Of a stretch of DNA of 64,000 nucleotides, positions 18,091-27,950 are shown piece after piece (position 1 is the stretch's first letter; each line of letters opens with the position of its first letter). The position numbers and the translations under genes were made by a program. The DNA comes from an uncultured Lachnospiraceae bacterium (GTDB lineage: Bacteria; Bacillota; Clostridia; Lachnospirales; Lachnospiraceae): the NCBI GenBank assembly GCA_947167135.1, contig CAMVGV010000001.1, positions 47,091-111,090 on the forward strand. Reading direction: 5' to 3'. The notes beneath the pieces are model-generated. The model ran no database searches. It was not told the DNA's origin and worked only from the letters and a program-made list of their open reading frames with translations.

Positions 18091-18180
18091 TGTCATCCTG
18101 AGCGAAGCGACGTTTATCCCACATCGAAGATGTGGGATGCCACCCCGGCGAGGGGTTGCGAAGCGACAGAAAGGATCTTA
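18091..18180 (-). repeat. right copy of the inverted repeat flanking hisC
   Basis: Read on the minus strand this sequence matches the left copy at 16481-16609. It contains AGATCCTTTCTGTCGCTTCG, CCCCTCGCCGGGGTGGC, one perfect hairpin at 18116-18138 (ATCCCACATC-gaa-GATGTGGGAT on the plus strand) and CGTCGCTTCGCTCAGGATGACA. It lacks the internal duplication of the left copy. The two copies face each other across about 1.5 kb containing hisC. Confidence 0.88.
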
Positions 18181-18201
18181 CAGAACAGAGAAAGGATCTA
18201 A

Positions 18202-20328
18202 ATGAACGCAGAAAGGGAAAACAGCACAAATATCAATATCTCTGAAATATTCGGGGAAGATGTATTCAGTGACAATGTGATGCAGGAGAGGCTTCCGAAG
18301 AAGGTTTACAAGGAGCTCCGGAAGACCATCGACGAGGGCAAGGACTTAGATCCCATGACCGCTGAAGTGGTGGCGAATGCCATGAGGGACTGGGCCATAG
18401 AAAAGGGGGCGACACACTACACCCACTGGTTCCAGCCTCTGACGGGGATAACGGCGGAAAAGCATGATTCCTTTATTGCCCCTGCCGGAAACGGAGGCGC
18501 TGTGGTGGAGTTTTCAGGGAAGGAGCTTATAAAAAGCGAACCGGATGCATCCTCCTTCCCCTCGGGAGGGATACGTTCCACCTTTGAAGCCCGGGGCTAT
18601 ACCGCCTGGGACTGCACCAGTCCCGCATTTGTCCGGCATGACGCGGCCGGTGCGATACTCTGCATACCTACGGCTTTCTGCTCATACAGCGGTGAGTCTC
18701 TTGATATGAAGACTCCGCTTTTACGTTCCATTGAGGCTCTTAATAACGAGGCTCTGAGGCTCATCCGGCTTTTCGGAAATAAGACCTCGAAAAGGGTGAG
18801 ACCATCAGTCGGTGCGGAGCAGGAATACTTCCTTGTTGACAGGGACAAATTCCTGAAACGTAAGGATCTGATCTACACCGGACATACCCTCTTCGGAGCC
18901 ATGCCGCCGAAGGGACAGGAGCTTGACGACCAGTATTTCGGAGCGATCAGGGAGAGAGTTGCCGAATTTATGAAGACCATAAACGTGGAGCTCTGGAAGC
19001 TTGGGGTAACCGCAAAGACCCAGCATAATGAGGCGGCTCCCGGGCAGCATGAGCTCGCTCCGATATTTAATGACTGCAATGTGGCTGTGGATCATAACCA
19101 GCTGGTCATGGAGGTTATGAAAAAGGTCGCCGAGAGGCAGGGAATGATGTGCCTACTTCATGAAAAGCCCTTTGCGGGAGTCAACGGTTCCGGTAAGCAT
19201 GATAACTGGTCCTTAATTACCGATGACGGCATAAATCTTCTGGATCCCGGGAAGACACCCCATGACAACGTGCAGTTCCTGCTTATATTAACCTGTCTTC
19301 TGAAGGCTGTGGATACCCATGCGGGGCTTCTTCGCGAATCGGCAGCGACTCTCGGTAATGACTACAGGCTGGGAGGCAGCGAGGCTCCTCCTGCCATAGT
19401 TTCAGTATTCTTAGGGGAGCAGCTGCAGGATGTGATAACCCAGCTTATTTCTACAGGCATGGCCACCAGCTCACTGAAGCGGGAGAAGCTGGAAACCGGG
19501 GTAAGCACCCTTCCTTCCATTACAAAGGACGCAACGGACAGGAACAGAACATCACCCTTTGCCTTCACGGGCAATAAGTTTGAGTTCCGTATGGTGGGTT
19601 CCAGCGCCAGTATTGCAGAGCCGAATATCGTCTTAAATTCCATTGCGGCGGAAGCCTTTGCGGAAGCCTCCGATTATCTTGAGGGCTGCGCTGATTTTGA
19701 GATCGCAGTTCATGACCTTATAAAGAAGTATGCAACCGAGCATCAGAGGATCATATTTAACGGAAACGGCTATTCGGAGGAATGGGTAAAGGAAGCAAAA
19801 AGACGCGGACTTCCGAATCTGAAGACTGTTCCCGATGCCATACCCGCCCTTTCAAGCGAAAGCTCGGTACGTCTCTTCGGCAGGTTCGGCATCTTTACCA
19901 AGGCCGAGCTTATAAGCCGGGAGGAGATCAAATACGAGGAATACGCAAAAGAGGTTAATATAGAAGCACGTACAATGATAGATATGGCTTCGAAATCCAT
20001 TATCCCGGCCTGCATAAAGTGTGTAAGGGATCTTTCGGAAACCGTGACAGCTGTGAAGACAGCGGGTTACGGCAGCCGTGCGGCTCAGGAGAATCTGAGG
20101 AAGATAACCGCCCTTACGGATGAAGCCTATTCTGCGCTGGAAAAGCTTATTTCGGATGACGAGAAGTCACTTTCGATGCCTGAGGGCAGGGAGAGGGCTT
20201 TATTCTGCAGGGATACCGTAAAGACGGATATGGAGAGCTTAAGGGCTCCTATAGATAAGCTGGAAATGATGGTGGGCAAGGACTACTGGCCTATGCCCAG
20301 CTACGGGGATTTATTATTTGAGGTGTGA
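18202..20328 (+). CDS. glnN: glutamine synthetase, type III
   Basis: A 708-residue type III (GlnN) glutamine synthetase, which joins ammonia to glutamate with ATP in the cytoplasm. It has the type III start region ([17 protein letters not shown]), THWFQPLTG, a metal-binding [10 protein letters not shown] segment, and [12 protein letters not shown] in the active site. The length is typical of type III and far above the roughly 450 of type I. AAAGGA precedes the ATG. The next gene begins one base after the stop, and its ribosome binding site lies inside this coding region. Confidence 0.95.
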   Translation: MNAERENSTNINISEIFGEDVFSDNVMQERLPKKVYKELRKTIDEGKDLDPMTAEVVANAMRDWAIEKGATHYTHWFQPLTGITAEKHDSFIAPAGNGGAVVEFSGKELIKSEPDASSFPSGGIRSTFEARGYTAWDCTSPAFVRHDAAGAILCIPTAFCSYSGESLDMKTPLLRSIEALNNEALRLIRLFGNKTSKRVRPSVGAEQEYFLVDRDKFLKRKDLIYTGHTLFGAMPPKGQELDDQYFGAIRERVAEFMKTINVELWKLGVTAKTQHNEAAPGQHELAPIFNDCNVAVDHNQLVMEVMKKVAERQGMMCLLHEKPFAGVNGSGKHDNWSLITDDGINLLDPGKTPHDNVQFLLILTCLLKAVDTHAGLLRESAATLGNDYRLGGSEAPPAIVSVFLGEQLQDVITQLISTGMATSSLKREKLETGVSTLPSITKDATDRNRTSPFAFTGNKFEFRMVGSSASIAEPNIVLNSIAAEAFAEASDYLEGCADFEIAVHDLIKKYATEHQRIIFNGNGYSEEWVKEAKRRGLPNLKTVPDAIPALSSESSVRLFGRFGIFTKAELISREEIKYEEYAKEVNIEARTMIDMASKSIIPACIKCVRDLSETVTAVKTAGYGSRAAQENLRKITALTDEAYSALEKLISDDEKSLSMPEGRERALFCRDTVKTDMESLRAPIDKLEMMVGKDYWPMPSYGDLLFEV

Positions 20329-20329
20329 T

Positions 20330-21343
20330 ATGATGACTGGGATAAAAAACAGAGCTATGATCTTTGCAGCTGTAATTATATTTATCACCGCCCTTTTCCT
20401 ATGCTCCGGCAGAGCGGCATACGCAGATGAAAAGCCGGTGGTCACAAGCGGCAGTAATGTAAGACTACGCTTGGAGCCCTCTCTGGAGGGAAAGATACTT
20501 GCGAGCCTGCCCGCAGGGGCGGTTCTTATAGAGACAGGCAGGAGCGGGGAATGGGCAAGCGTAAACTATAACGGACAGAGCGGCTATATAAATACGCAGT
20601 TCATCAAGGAGGCTCCGGCGGGGGGAAGCCCCGGCACGACAGATAACACGGCGGCTGTTCCGGATACGTCCAATGCCACGGATACGGTTCCGGTGTCCGT
20701 TCCTTCGCCAACGGGAGGACATATTGTCTGTATTGATCCCGGACATCAGGGGAAGGGTGACAATACAAAGGAGCCCATTGGCCCGGGTTCTTCGACTATG
20801 AAGGCGAGGGTTGCCGGAGGAACCCATGGGACAACCTCCGGACTAAAGGAGTACGAGCTTACACTGGCTGTGGGGCAGCTTCTGAAAAATGAGCTTGCAT
20901 CCAGGGGTTATACCGTGTATATGACCCGGGAAAGCCATGACGTGAATATAAGCAATATGGAAAGAGCCCAGTATGCATCTAAGGTGGGTGCGGAGATCTC
21001 CGTCCGTCTTCACGCGAACGGCGCTGCAAATCCGGGAATAAGCGGAGCCCTTGCCCTGGCACCCTCAGCCTCGAATCCCTACGTGGCAGGCCTTGCCGCA
21101 CCGAGCCAGAGTCTTTCGTCAAAGGTGCTTTCGGGCTACTGTGCAGCAACGGGTTTTGCGAATAAGGGAGTACAGGCCAACGATACCATGACAGGGATAA
21201 ACTGGTGTACCATGCCGGTGACCATAATCGAAATGGGCTTTATGACCAATCCGGGTGACGACGCAAATATGGCAAATCCCGCCTTCCAGGCGAAGATGGC
21301 AAAGGGGATCGCAGACGGTATAGACGCGTATTTCGCGAAATAA
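20330..21343 (+). CDS. exported SH3b-containing N-acetylmuramoyl-L-alanine amidase
   Basis: An exported peptidoglycan amidase of about 337 residues. A signal peptide (about residues 1-33) is followed by a bacterial SH3 domain (SGSNVRLRLEPSL, then GQSGYINTQFIKE), a Pro/Thr/Ser linker, and an Amidase_3 domain beginning HIVCIDPGHQGKGD. The zinc histidine is at about residue 139, a glutamate is in LKEYELTLA, a histidine is in SVRLHANG, and a catalytic glutamate is in IIEMGFMTN. ATG codons at 20330 and 20333 are both possible; GAGGTG at 20320-20325 serves either. It overlaps no gene but is tightly placed after glnN. Confidence 0.88.
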   Translation: MMTGIKNRAMIFAAVIIFITALFLCSGRAAYADEKPVVTSGSNVRLRLEPSLEGKILASLPAGAVLIETGRSGEWASVNYNGQSGYINTQFIKEAPAGGSPGTTDNTAAVPDTSNATDTVPVSVPSPTGGHIVCIDPGHQGKGDNTKEPIGPGSSTMKARVAGGTHGTTSGLKEYELTLAVGQLLKNELASRGYTVYMTRESHDVNISNMERAQYASKVGAEISVRLHANGAANPGISGALALAPSASNPYVAGLAAPSQSLSSKVLSGYCAATGFANKGVQANDTMTGINWCTMPVTIIEMGFMTNPGDDANMANPAFQAKMAKGIADGIDAYFAK

Positions 21344-21401
21344 TAAGGTTTATGTTAACCTCTCACAAATCTTTGTTTTCATTTTTGTGCAATATTAAGT
21401 C

Positions 21402-21430
21402 TTCACATTTTGGGTTTTCTCATATATAGT
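21402..21430 (+). promoter_or_regulatory. promoter of nrdD
   Basis: TTCACA at 21402-21407 and TATAGT at 21425-21430 are separated by 17 bp. The segment CATATATAGTGT overlapping the -10 resembles a half of the NrdR box that controls nucleotide reductases, but a second box at the expected spacing was not found, so NrdR control is only a suggestion. Confidence 0.4.
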
Positions 21431-21483
21431 GTTACCAGATATGGTAGCCGAGAGATAACCGGGCACAATATTTAGTATTGAGA

Positions 21484-21510
21484 GCCGGGCGTTAGGGCGT
21501 CCGGCTTTAT
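21484..21510 (+). promoter_or_regulatory. GC-rich hairpin in the nrdD leader, possible attenuator
   Basis: GCCGGGCG (21484-21491) pairs with CGTCCGGC (21498-21505) with one G-U pair and a TTAGGG loop, followed by TTTATT. It lies about 60 nt into the leader and 80 nt before the nrdD start. The upstream CCGGGC near 21459 could pair with the same right arm as an alternative structure. No known riboswitch was recognised in the 21344-21590 spacer. Confidence 0.4.
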
Positions 21511-21590
21511 TGCGCGATAAATACCCGGATATCCGTATCAATCAATATGGTCCTTTTGGGAGAGAGGGGCAGCATCAGGGAGGATTTATT

Positions 21591-23759
21591 GTGAACATTA
21601 TCAAACGTAACGGCAAGGAAGTGGAGTACGACGGCGAGAAGATAATCGCAGCCGTGGACAAGGCAAATGCCCAGGTCGGAGACAATTTCAAGCTTCTTGA
21701 TTCCCAGGTGAGGGTTGTAGAGGAAAAGGTCAGAAGGAAGCTGAAAAGCCTGGACCATGAGGCAGGTGTGGAGGAGATACAGGACTATGTGATCCAGGCC
21801 ATACAGGAAGAGGGAGCCTTCAGGGTCGCAACCATCTACACCGTTTACCGCTACAAGAGGGAGCTTGTGAGGAAGAGCAATACCACAGATGACAAGATCC
21901 TTACTCTTGTGGAATACGAAAATGAGGATGTGAAGGAGGAGAATTCCAATAAGAACCCAATGGTCGTCTCGGTGCAGAGAGACTATGTGGCCGGAGAGGT
22001 GAGCCGTGATCTGACAAACAGGATACTCCTTCCCCAGGAGGTTGTGGAGGCACACAGACAGGGCATCATTCATTTCCACGATTCCGATTATTTTGTGCAG
22101 CATATGTATAACTGCTGTCTGGTGAATCTGGAGGATATGCTGCAGAACGGAACGGTGATAAGCGACACCATGATCGAAAAGCCGAAAAGCTTTTCCACCG
22201 CCTGCAATATAGCCACGCAGTGCATAGCCCAGATCGCCAGCTCCCAGTACGGAGGGCAGAGCATAACTTTATCGCATCTTGCTCCTTTCGTGGATGTAAC
22301 GAGGAAAAAGTTCAGGAAGGAAGTGCTTTCGGAGTTTGAGGCAGCGGGCATAGAGGCCACCGAGGAGGAGATAAACGCCGTTGCGGAGAGACGCACGGTA
22401 GAGGAGATAAGGCACGGGGTGCAGACCATACAGTATCAGGTCACCACTCTTATGACCACCAACGGACAGGCGCCCTTCATTACCGTTTATATGTACCTTG
22501 ACGAGGTACCCGAGGGGCAGACCAGGAATGACCTGGCCATCATCATTGAGGAGATGCTGAAGCAGCGTATCCTCGGGGTGAAGAATGAAAAGGGAGTTTA
22601 CATAACTCCTGCTTTCCCGAAGCTCATATATGTGCTGGATGAGGATAATGTTACGGAGGACTCCAAGTACTGGTATCTGACAAGGCTTGCCGCACAGTGT
22701 ACGGCCAAGCGTATGGTTCCCGACTATATTTCCGCAAAGAAGATGAGGGAATACAAGGGCGGCGATGTTTATCCCTGCATGGGCTGCAGAAGCTTCCTTA
22801 CCCCCGACCGTTTCAGTCCCGAGGGTCAGAAGCACAGGTATTACGGCAGATTTAATCAGGGTGTCGTGACCATCAATCTGGTGGATGTTGCCTGCAGCTC
22901 CTATCGTGATATGGATAAGTTCTGGAAGATACTGGACGAGAGACTGGAGCTTTGCCATAAGGCTCTCCGCTGCAGGCACGAGAGACTTCTAGGAACCATA
23001 AGCGATGTGGCTCCCATACTCTGGCAGTACGGTGCCATTGCAAGACTTGCAAAGGGAGAAAAGATAGACAAGCTCCTTTACGGCGGGTATTCCACCATAT
23101 CCCTCGGATATGCGGGTCTCTATGAGATGTGCAAGTATATGACGGGCAGATCCCACACGGATCCCGAAGCAAAGCCCTTCGCACTGAAGGTTATGCAGAG
23201 ATTAAATGACAAGTGCGCTGAGTGGAAGGCTGCGGAAAACATTGATTATTCCGTATACGGCACGCCGCTGGAGTCCACCACCTATAAGTTTGCCACCTGT
23301 CTGCAGAAGAGATTCGGACGGATCAAGGATGTGACGGATCATAATTACATCACAAACAGCTATCACGTGAGTGTGCGTGAAAAGATAGATGCCTTCACCA
23401 AGCTCAAGTTTGAAGCGGATTTCCAGAAGCTGTCTCCGGGAGGAGCCATAAGCTATGTGGAGGTTCCCAATATGTCCGACAACATTGATGCGGTTCTTTC
23501 GGTAATGAAGTTTATCTATGACAACATCATGTATGCGGAATTGAATACCAAGAGCGATTTCTGCCAGGTATGCGGCTATGACGGAGAGATAAATATAGTT
23601 ACCGATGCCCACGGGAAGCTTATTTGGGAATGCCCCAACTGCGGAAACCGTGACCAGGCGAAGATGAACGTGGCCAGGCGTACCTGCGGATATATAGGAA
23701 CCAATTTCTGGAATCAGGGCAGGACCCAGGAAATAAAGGAAAGAGTGCTGCACCTGTAA
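21591..23759 (+). CDS. nrdD: anaerobic ribonucleoside-triphosphate reductase (class III)
   Basis: A 722-residue glycyl-radical enzyme that reduces ribonucleoside triphosphates to deoxyribonucleotides without oxygen. An ATP-cone domain occupies the first about 95 residues (KRNGKEVEYDGEKI). The catalytic barrel follows, and a zinc site is formed by CQVCGYDG and CPNCGNRD near the end. The glycyl-radical loop reads RRTCGYIGTNFW. An open frame reaches back to a TTG at 21510, but that part has no family similarity. The GTG at 21591 gives the normal NIIKRNGKEV start and has GGGAGG upstream. The activase gene nrdG, usually adjacent, is absent downstream. Confidence 0.95.
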   Translation: MNIIKRNGKEVEYDGEKIIAAVDKANAQVGDNFKLLDSQVRVVEEKVRRKLKSLDHEAGVEEIQDYVIQAIQEEGAFRVATIYTVYRYKRELVRKSNTTDDKILTLVEYENEDVKEENSNKNPMVVSVQRDYVAGEVSRDLTNRILLPQEVVEAHRQGIIHFHDSDYFVQHMYNCCLVNLEDMLQNGTVISDTMIEKPKSFSTACNIATQCIAQIASSQYGGQSITLSHLAPFVDVTRKKFRKEVLSEFEAAGIEATEEEINAVAERRTVEEIRHGVQTIQYQVTTLMTTNGQAPFITVYMYLDEVPEGQTRNDLAIIIEEMLKQRILGVKNEKGVYITPAFPKLIYVLDEDNVTEDSKYWYLTRLAAQCTAKRMVPDYISAKKMREYKGGDVYPCMGCRSFLTPDRFSPEGQKHRYYGRFNQGVVTINLVDVACSSYRDMDKFWKILDERLELCHKALRCRHERLLGTISDVAPILWQYGAIARLAKGEKIDKLLYGGYSTISLGYAGLYEMCKYMTGRSHTDPEAKPFALKVMQRLNDKCAEWKAAENIDYSVYGTPLESTTYKFATCLQKRFGRIKDVTDHNYITNSYHVSVREKIDAFTKLKFEADFQKLSPGGAISYVEVPNMSDNIDAVLSVMKFIYDNIMYAELNTKSDFCQVCGYDGEINIVTDAHGKLIWECPNCGNRDQAKMNVARRTCGYIGTNFWNQGRTQEIKERVLHL

Positions 23760-23858
23760 GCTACGGAAGTGTGCCCCGTAAAGGGTGTACTGTTGCCCCG
23801 GATGAAACTTTTCAGAGCAGTCACTTGCGGAATTGCAGGTAACGTATGAAAACTCTGG

Positions 23859-23898
23859 AACGGAAAAGGAACCTTTGAACGGTTCCTTTTTCCGTTTT
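23859..23898 (+). terminator. rho-independent terminator after nrdD
   Basis: AACGGAAAAGGAACC and GGTTCCTTTTTCCGTT form a 15-bp stem with one bulged T around a TTTGAAC loop, ending in TTTT. It lies about 100 bp after nrdD and 20 bp before the kinase gene. The bases between nrdD and it (23760-23858) hold a GTGCCCCGTAAAG sequence also seen near 16470, and no gene. Confidence 0.88.
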
Positions 23899-23917
23899 AA
23901 AATGGTATTATTATTCT

Positions 23918-26413
23918 ATGGATCATTTACAGAATGAAGAAATAAACAGAGCCAGATCCTGGTTTGTTGAGAGAATGGAGAATCCGTTCATAATCGCTGA
24001 CGCTTCTCTTCGCTTCATTGATGCTAATGTAGCGGCGAAAAAGCTTTTCCCGAAGCTCAGGGAGCTTATGGAGGAGGATTCCATCCCCGATGAGATACGG
24101 GTGATGTTTACCGACAATCAGGAGAGGATAACGGTCGGAAACCGTATTTTTAAGAAAATCCTTGAGGAAAGATGGGGAGATGAGAGCTACAGCTGCCTTT
24201 TCCTTGTGGACAGGACAGATGAGGAGGAACTCTTAAACAGCCTTGATAAGGCCAGAACCGCTGCGGAAGAGACCAATATGACAAGGTCTGTCTTCCTTTC
24301 CAATATGTCCCATGAGATACGGACGCCAATGAACGCCATCGTCGGGATGTCGGACATTCTCCTGAGGGAAAACATTCCGCCCCATGTGAAGGGTTATCTC
24401 AATAATATAAAGGGCTCTGTGGGGACCCTGCTTTCCATAATAAATGATGTTCTCGATATTTCAAAGATCGAGGATGGCAGCTTGAAGATCATTGAGGAGG
24501 AATACGAACCCATGTCCTTCTTAAATGACCTTTCAATGATCTTCTTAAACCGGATCGGAAATAAGCCGGTGGAGCTTCTCTATATGATAGATCCGGCTCT
24601 TCCCTCAAAGCTTCACGGGGATGCAAGGCGGATCCAGCAGATAATCATAAATATGCTTAGTAATGCTGTCGAGTACACTGACAGCGGATATATCTGCCTC
24701 TCTATGAACGTTGAGGAAAAGGAGGACGATTACTGTCTTCTCTCCATATCCATTTCGGACAGCGGACAGGGCATACGTGAAGAGGACAGAGGTGATCTTT
24801 TCAGCCCCTTACAGAAGGCAAATAACAGAAAGAGGACGGAGAGAGAGGGACTGGGACTCGGACTCTCCATCTGTAAGCAGCTGGTCAGGCTTATGGGAGG
24901 AGAGATAGGTGTGGAGAGCACCATCGGAAGCGGAAGCAGATTTTACTTTACCCTTTCACAGGGTGTAGCAAATAACGGGCTTGCTGCAGAGATTAAGAAT
25001 AAGGATCAGGAGAGGCTGATCTATTACCTTTTCGATAATAGATATTCGGAGGAAGCGCTTATCCGCCTGTCAAAAGAGTTCAATATCAGGACAAAAAAAT
25101 ATGATGGATCCGTTGATGAGGGAAAGGAAAAGAAATACCTCTTTACGGACTGCTTAAAAAGGATAGATGCAGCTGCTACAAAGGAGCTTAAGGAAAAGGA
25201 TGTTGAGATATGTGTCCTTATCAATCCTATGCTGGAAATCCTTGAGGATAACGGTTTCAGAGCCGTAAACAAGCCTCTTTACAGTCTGAATTTCTGTCAG
25301 ATCATAAATGACGAGCTGAACAACAGAGGCGGACGGGTGGACATGGATTTCATCGCACCCGACGCCCGCATACTTGTGGTTGACGACAATGAAATGAATC
25401 TCCAGGTGGCAAAGGGACTTCTGGCACCATTGAAGCTGAAGATAGATACGGCGGTAAACGGTAAGGAGGGTGTGGAATGTGTTGCAAACAACCTCTATGA
25501 TCTGGTGCTTATGGATCACATGATGCCTGTGATGGACGGAGTGGAGGCTCTGGAGAAGATCAGGACGATCCAGGGGGGAAAGTTTGCGGATCTTCCGGTC
25601 ATTGCCCTTTCCGCAAATGCCACCGCGGATGCCGAGGTACTTTTCAGGGAGAAAGGGTTTTCCGATTTTGTGGCGAAGCCCATAAAGCTCCGCGAAATGA
25701 GACGCTGTCTTCTGGAGTGGCTTCCGTCGAAAAAGATCCATAGGGGAAGCGTGATGGTAGCCGCCGAGGAAGAAGCGGCCCTCAGCGAAGAGGAAGAGGT
25801 TCAGATACCTCCGGAAATAGAGGGCTTGAATGTGGAGGACGGCATAAGCTACTGCGGATCTCCTGCGCTTTTCAGGAAGTGTATGGTCATCTTTTACAGG
25901 ATAATCGACAAGAATGTTATGAGGATCACCAAGTTTCTGGAGGACGGCCTTATCCGGGACTATACGATAGAAGTCCATGCCTTGAAAAACTCCGCCAGGA
26001 TGATAGGAGCTCAGGAGCTTTCCGATGATTTCAAGGAATTGGAGCAGCTTGGAAACAGTGACGATGTCGATGCTCTGAGAGAGAAGACCCCGGGAGTGCT
26101 GGAGCTTTACCAGAGCTACAAGAGAATCTTAAAGCCTTTTGCAGACACGGAGAAACGGAATTCATACACTCCGGAGCGTGAGGAAGTCATCGAAGGCTTA
26201 CAAAAGATCATAGATGCTATGGACGCTTTTGATATGGACAGCGCCGACGAAGCAATGGATACGCTCAGGGAGTATTCACTGCCGGGAGGGCTTGATGAAA
26301 AAATAATGGAGCTTGACGCCCTTGTATCGGATTTTGCAATGGAAGATGTGATCCGTCTTTCCGAAGAACTCATCAGGGAATGTGAGACGGCATTTGAGGA
26401 GGACGGGAAATGA
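23918..26413 (+). CDS. hybrid sensor histidine kinase with receiver and HPt domains
   Basis: An 831-residue cytoplasmic phosphorelay protein with no membrane segment. A PAS-like domain (residues 15-110, FIIADASLRFIDAN) is followed by HisKA with the phospho-histidine in NMSHEIRTPMN (H132). Next come HATPase_c with N box NMLSNAVEYT and G boxes DSGQGI and GLGLGLSI, a degenerate segment (350-480), and a receiver with LVVDDNEMN and the phospho-acceptor aspartate in LMDHMMP (D533). An HPt domain with VHALKNSARMIGA (H687) follows. All relay residues are present, so a four-step relay can run in one protein. It overlaps the next gene by four bases (ATGA). Confidence 0.9.
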   Translation: MDHLQNEEINRARSWFVERMENPFIIADASLRFIDANVAAKKLFPKLRELMEEDSIPDEIRVMFTDNQERITVGNRIFKKILEERWGDESYSCLFLVDRTDEEELLNSLDKARTAAEETNMTRSVFLSNMSHEIRTPMNAIVGMSDILLRENIPPHVKGYLNNIKGSVGTLLSIINDVLDISKIEDGSLKIIEEEYEPMSFLNDLSMIFLNRIGNKPVELLYMIDPALPSKLHGDARRIQQIIINMLSNAVEYTDSGYICLSMNVEEKEDDYCLLSISISDSGQGIREEDRGDLFSPLQKANNRKRTEREGLGLGLSICKQLVRLMGGEIGVESTIGSGSRFYFTLSQGVANNGLAAEIKNKDQERLIYYLFDNRYSEEALIRLSKEFNIRTKKYDGSVDEGKEKKYLFTDCLKRIDAAATKELKEKDVEICVLINPMLEILEDNGFRAVNKPLYSLNFCQIINDELNNRGGRVDMDFIAPDARILVVDDNEMNLQVAKGLLAPLKLKIDTAVNGKEGVECVANNLYDLVLMDHMMPVMDGVEALEKIRTIQGGKFADLPVIALSANATADAEVLFREKGFSDFVAKPIKLREMRRCLLEWLPSKKIHRGSVMVAAEEEAALSEEEEVQIPPEIEGLNVEDGISYCGSPALFRKCMVIFYRIIDKNVMRITKFLEDGLIRDYTIEVHALKNSARMIGAQELSDDFKELEQLGNSDDVDALREKTPGVLELYQSYKRILKPFADTEKRNSYTPEREEVIEGLQKIIDAMDAFDMDSADEAMDTLREYSLPGGLDEKIMELDALVSDFAMEDVIRLSEELIRECETAFEEDGK

Positions 26414-27195
26414 CAGCTGAACGTAATGTGATTATTGTAAGGATAATAGAGGGCTACCTCGTAGGATCGCTTGAACGGAGGCTCCTTGAAAAAAAGATCA
26501 AGGTCAAGAAGGTGGGAGCGGATGTTTCCGAGATAGGCCGTTTTAATGACGAAATGGATGCCATCATAGTATATGTGGGCAACAATATCCATGAGAAGAC
26601 CGAGGCTCTTGTTTACCTTAAGGATCTGGGTATAGAGAAGGGGATACCGATCTTCCTTATAGAGGGGGATAACGGACTTACGGATATTCTGCGTGTTCTT
26701 CCGGAAGCGGCTATCACACAGTCATTCCCGCATCCTGTGGATATCAAGGAAGCCACCAATGTGATAAATTCCTATCTCATACAGAATGATAAGACCAATA
26801 TGCGGAAGATACTGGTGGTTGACGACTCGGGTCCCATGCTCAGGAACCTCCGCGAATGGCTGGGAGAGAAATACAATGTTATCCCCGCGAACTCGGGAGC
26901 CATGGCCATGAAATACATAAGCCGCGAGGTGCCGGATCTTATCCTGCTTGATTATGAAATGCCGGTGGTGAACGGGAAACAGGTCCTTGAAATGATAAGG
27001 ACCGAAATAGATTTTTCATCTATTCCGGTCATATTCCTTACAGGCAAGAACGATAAGGAGAGCGTGGCCTCGGTAATGGGCTTAAAGCCTCAGGGTTATC
27101 TCTTAAAGACCCTGCCTCCCCAGGAGATCGTACGGAGTATCGATGACTTTTTTGTTAAGCTGGAGAATGAGGAAAAGCAGAAAAAGCTCTGGTGA
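26410..27195 (+). CDS. two-receiver response regulator without output domain
   Basis: A 261-residue regulator. Residues 1-125 fold like a receiver but lack the acceptor: the strand that should end in the phospho-aspartate reads AIIVYVGNN. Residues 132-261 are a complete receiver with LVVDDSG, LILLDYEMPVVNG (acceptor aspartate) and FLTGKND. No DNA-binding or enzymatic output domain is present, so it probably signals by protein contact or passes phosphate on. The four-base ATGA overlap with the hybrid kinase marks it as that kinase's likely partner. Confidence 0.85.
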   Translation: MTAERNVIIVRIIEGYLVGSLERRLLEKKIKVKKVGADVSEIGRFNDEMDAIIVYVGNNIHEKTEALVYLKDLGIEKGIPIFLIEGDNGLTDILRVLPEAAITQSFPHPVDIKEATNVINSYLIQNDKTNMRKILVVDDSGPMLRNLREWLGEKYNVIPANSGAMAMKYISREVPDLILLDYEMPVVNGKQVLEMIRTEIDFSSIPVIFLTGKNDKESVASVMGLKPQGYLLKTLPPQEIVRSIDDFFVKLENEEKQKKLW

Positions 27196-27209
27196 GCATT
27201 TTAATTCTT

Positions 27210-27923
27210 TTACCGTTCGTCGCTTTCAAATTTATAGCCGATACCCCAGACAGTGGATATCCTCCAGGCTTCGTGATCCTTAAGCTTCTCACGGAGCCTT
27301 TTTATATGCACGTCAACAGTCCTTGTGTCACCGATATATTCATAGCCCCAGATATGGTCAAGGAGCTGCTCTCTGGTAAATACCTGATTCGGAGAAGAGG
27401 CCAGGAAATACAGAAGCTCTATCTCCTTAGGCGGCATATCCAGGGGCTTGCCGCAGTAGAGAACCGAGTAGTTCGTAAGGTTTATGATGAGATCGGGGTA
27501 TTCCACCTTCTTTATGTCGGAGCGGGTGCTTTCCTGTGGTGCAGCAGCAGACATGGAGGTGCGGCGGAGTACTGCCTTCGCCCTGGCAATAAGCTCCTTT
27601 GAGTCAAAGGGCTTCTCCATATAGTCATCGGCACCGAGCTCCAGACCCAGAACCTTGTCAAAGACCTCGCCTTTAGCGGATATCATGATAATAGGTACCT
27701 GGGACTTCATACGTATCTCCCGGCATACCTGATAGCCGTCGATCCCGGGAAGCATCAGATCCAGAAGAATAAGGTTCGGACTGTATGATGCGTATTCCTT
27801 CAGGGCACTTTCACCGTCATTTACGATCTTTGTGTCAAAACATTCCTTGGTAAAATAAAGTGATATCAGCTCAGCTATATTATTGTCATCATCCACTATT
27901 AGGACTTTTTGTTTGTCTACCAT
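27210..27923 (-). CDS. OmpR/PhoB-family response regulator
   Basis: A 237-residue DNA-binding response regulator. The receiver has VLIVDDDNN, the acceptor aspartate in LILLDLMLPGIDG, and MISAKGE with the conserved switch residue. The carboxy-terminal winged helix (about residues 140-233) contains LPPKEIELLYFLASS-like and DVHIKRLREKL elements. ATCAGGAGAATACACC precedes the ATG on the minus strand. No kinase gene lies beside it on the same strand. It converges with the preceding regulator, 14 bp apart. Confidence 0.92.
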   Translation of the reverse strand: MVDKQKVLIVDDDNNIAELISLYFTKECFDTKIVNDGESALKEYASYSPNLILLDLMLPGIDGYQVCREIRMKSQVPIIMISAKGEVFDKVLGLELGADDYMEKPFDSKELIARAKAVLRRTSMSAAAPQESTRSDIKKVEYPDLIINLTNYSVLYCGKPLDMPPKEIELLYFLASSPNQVFTREQLLDHIWGYEYIGDTRTVDVHIKRLREKLKDHEAWRISTVWGIGYKFESDER

Positions 27924-27950
27924 GGTGTATTCTCCTGATTAAATGATAAG

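Noticed and set aside
21507..22979. Long minus-strand open frames opposite nrdD
   Set aside because: They are shadows of the strongly conserved nrdD coding sequence, without start signals or family similarity.
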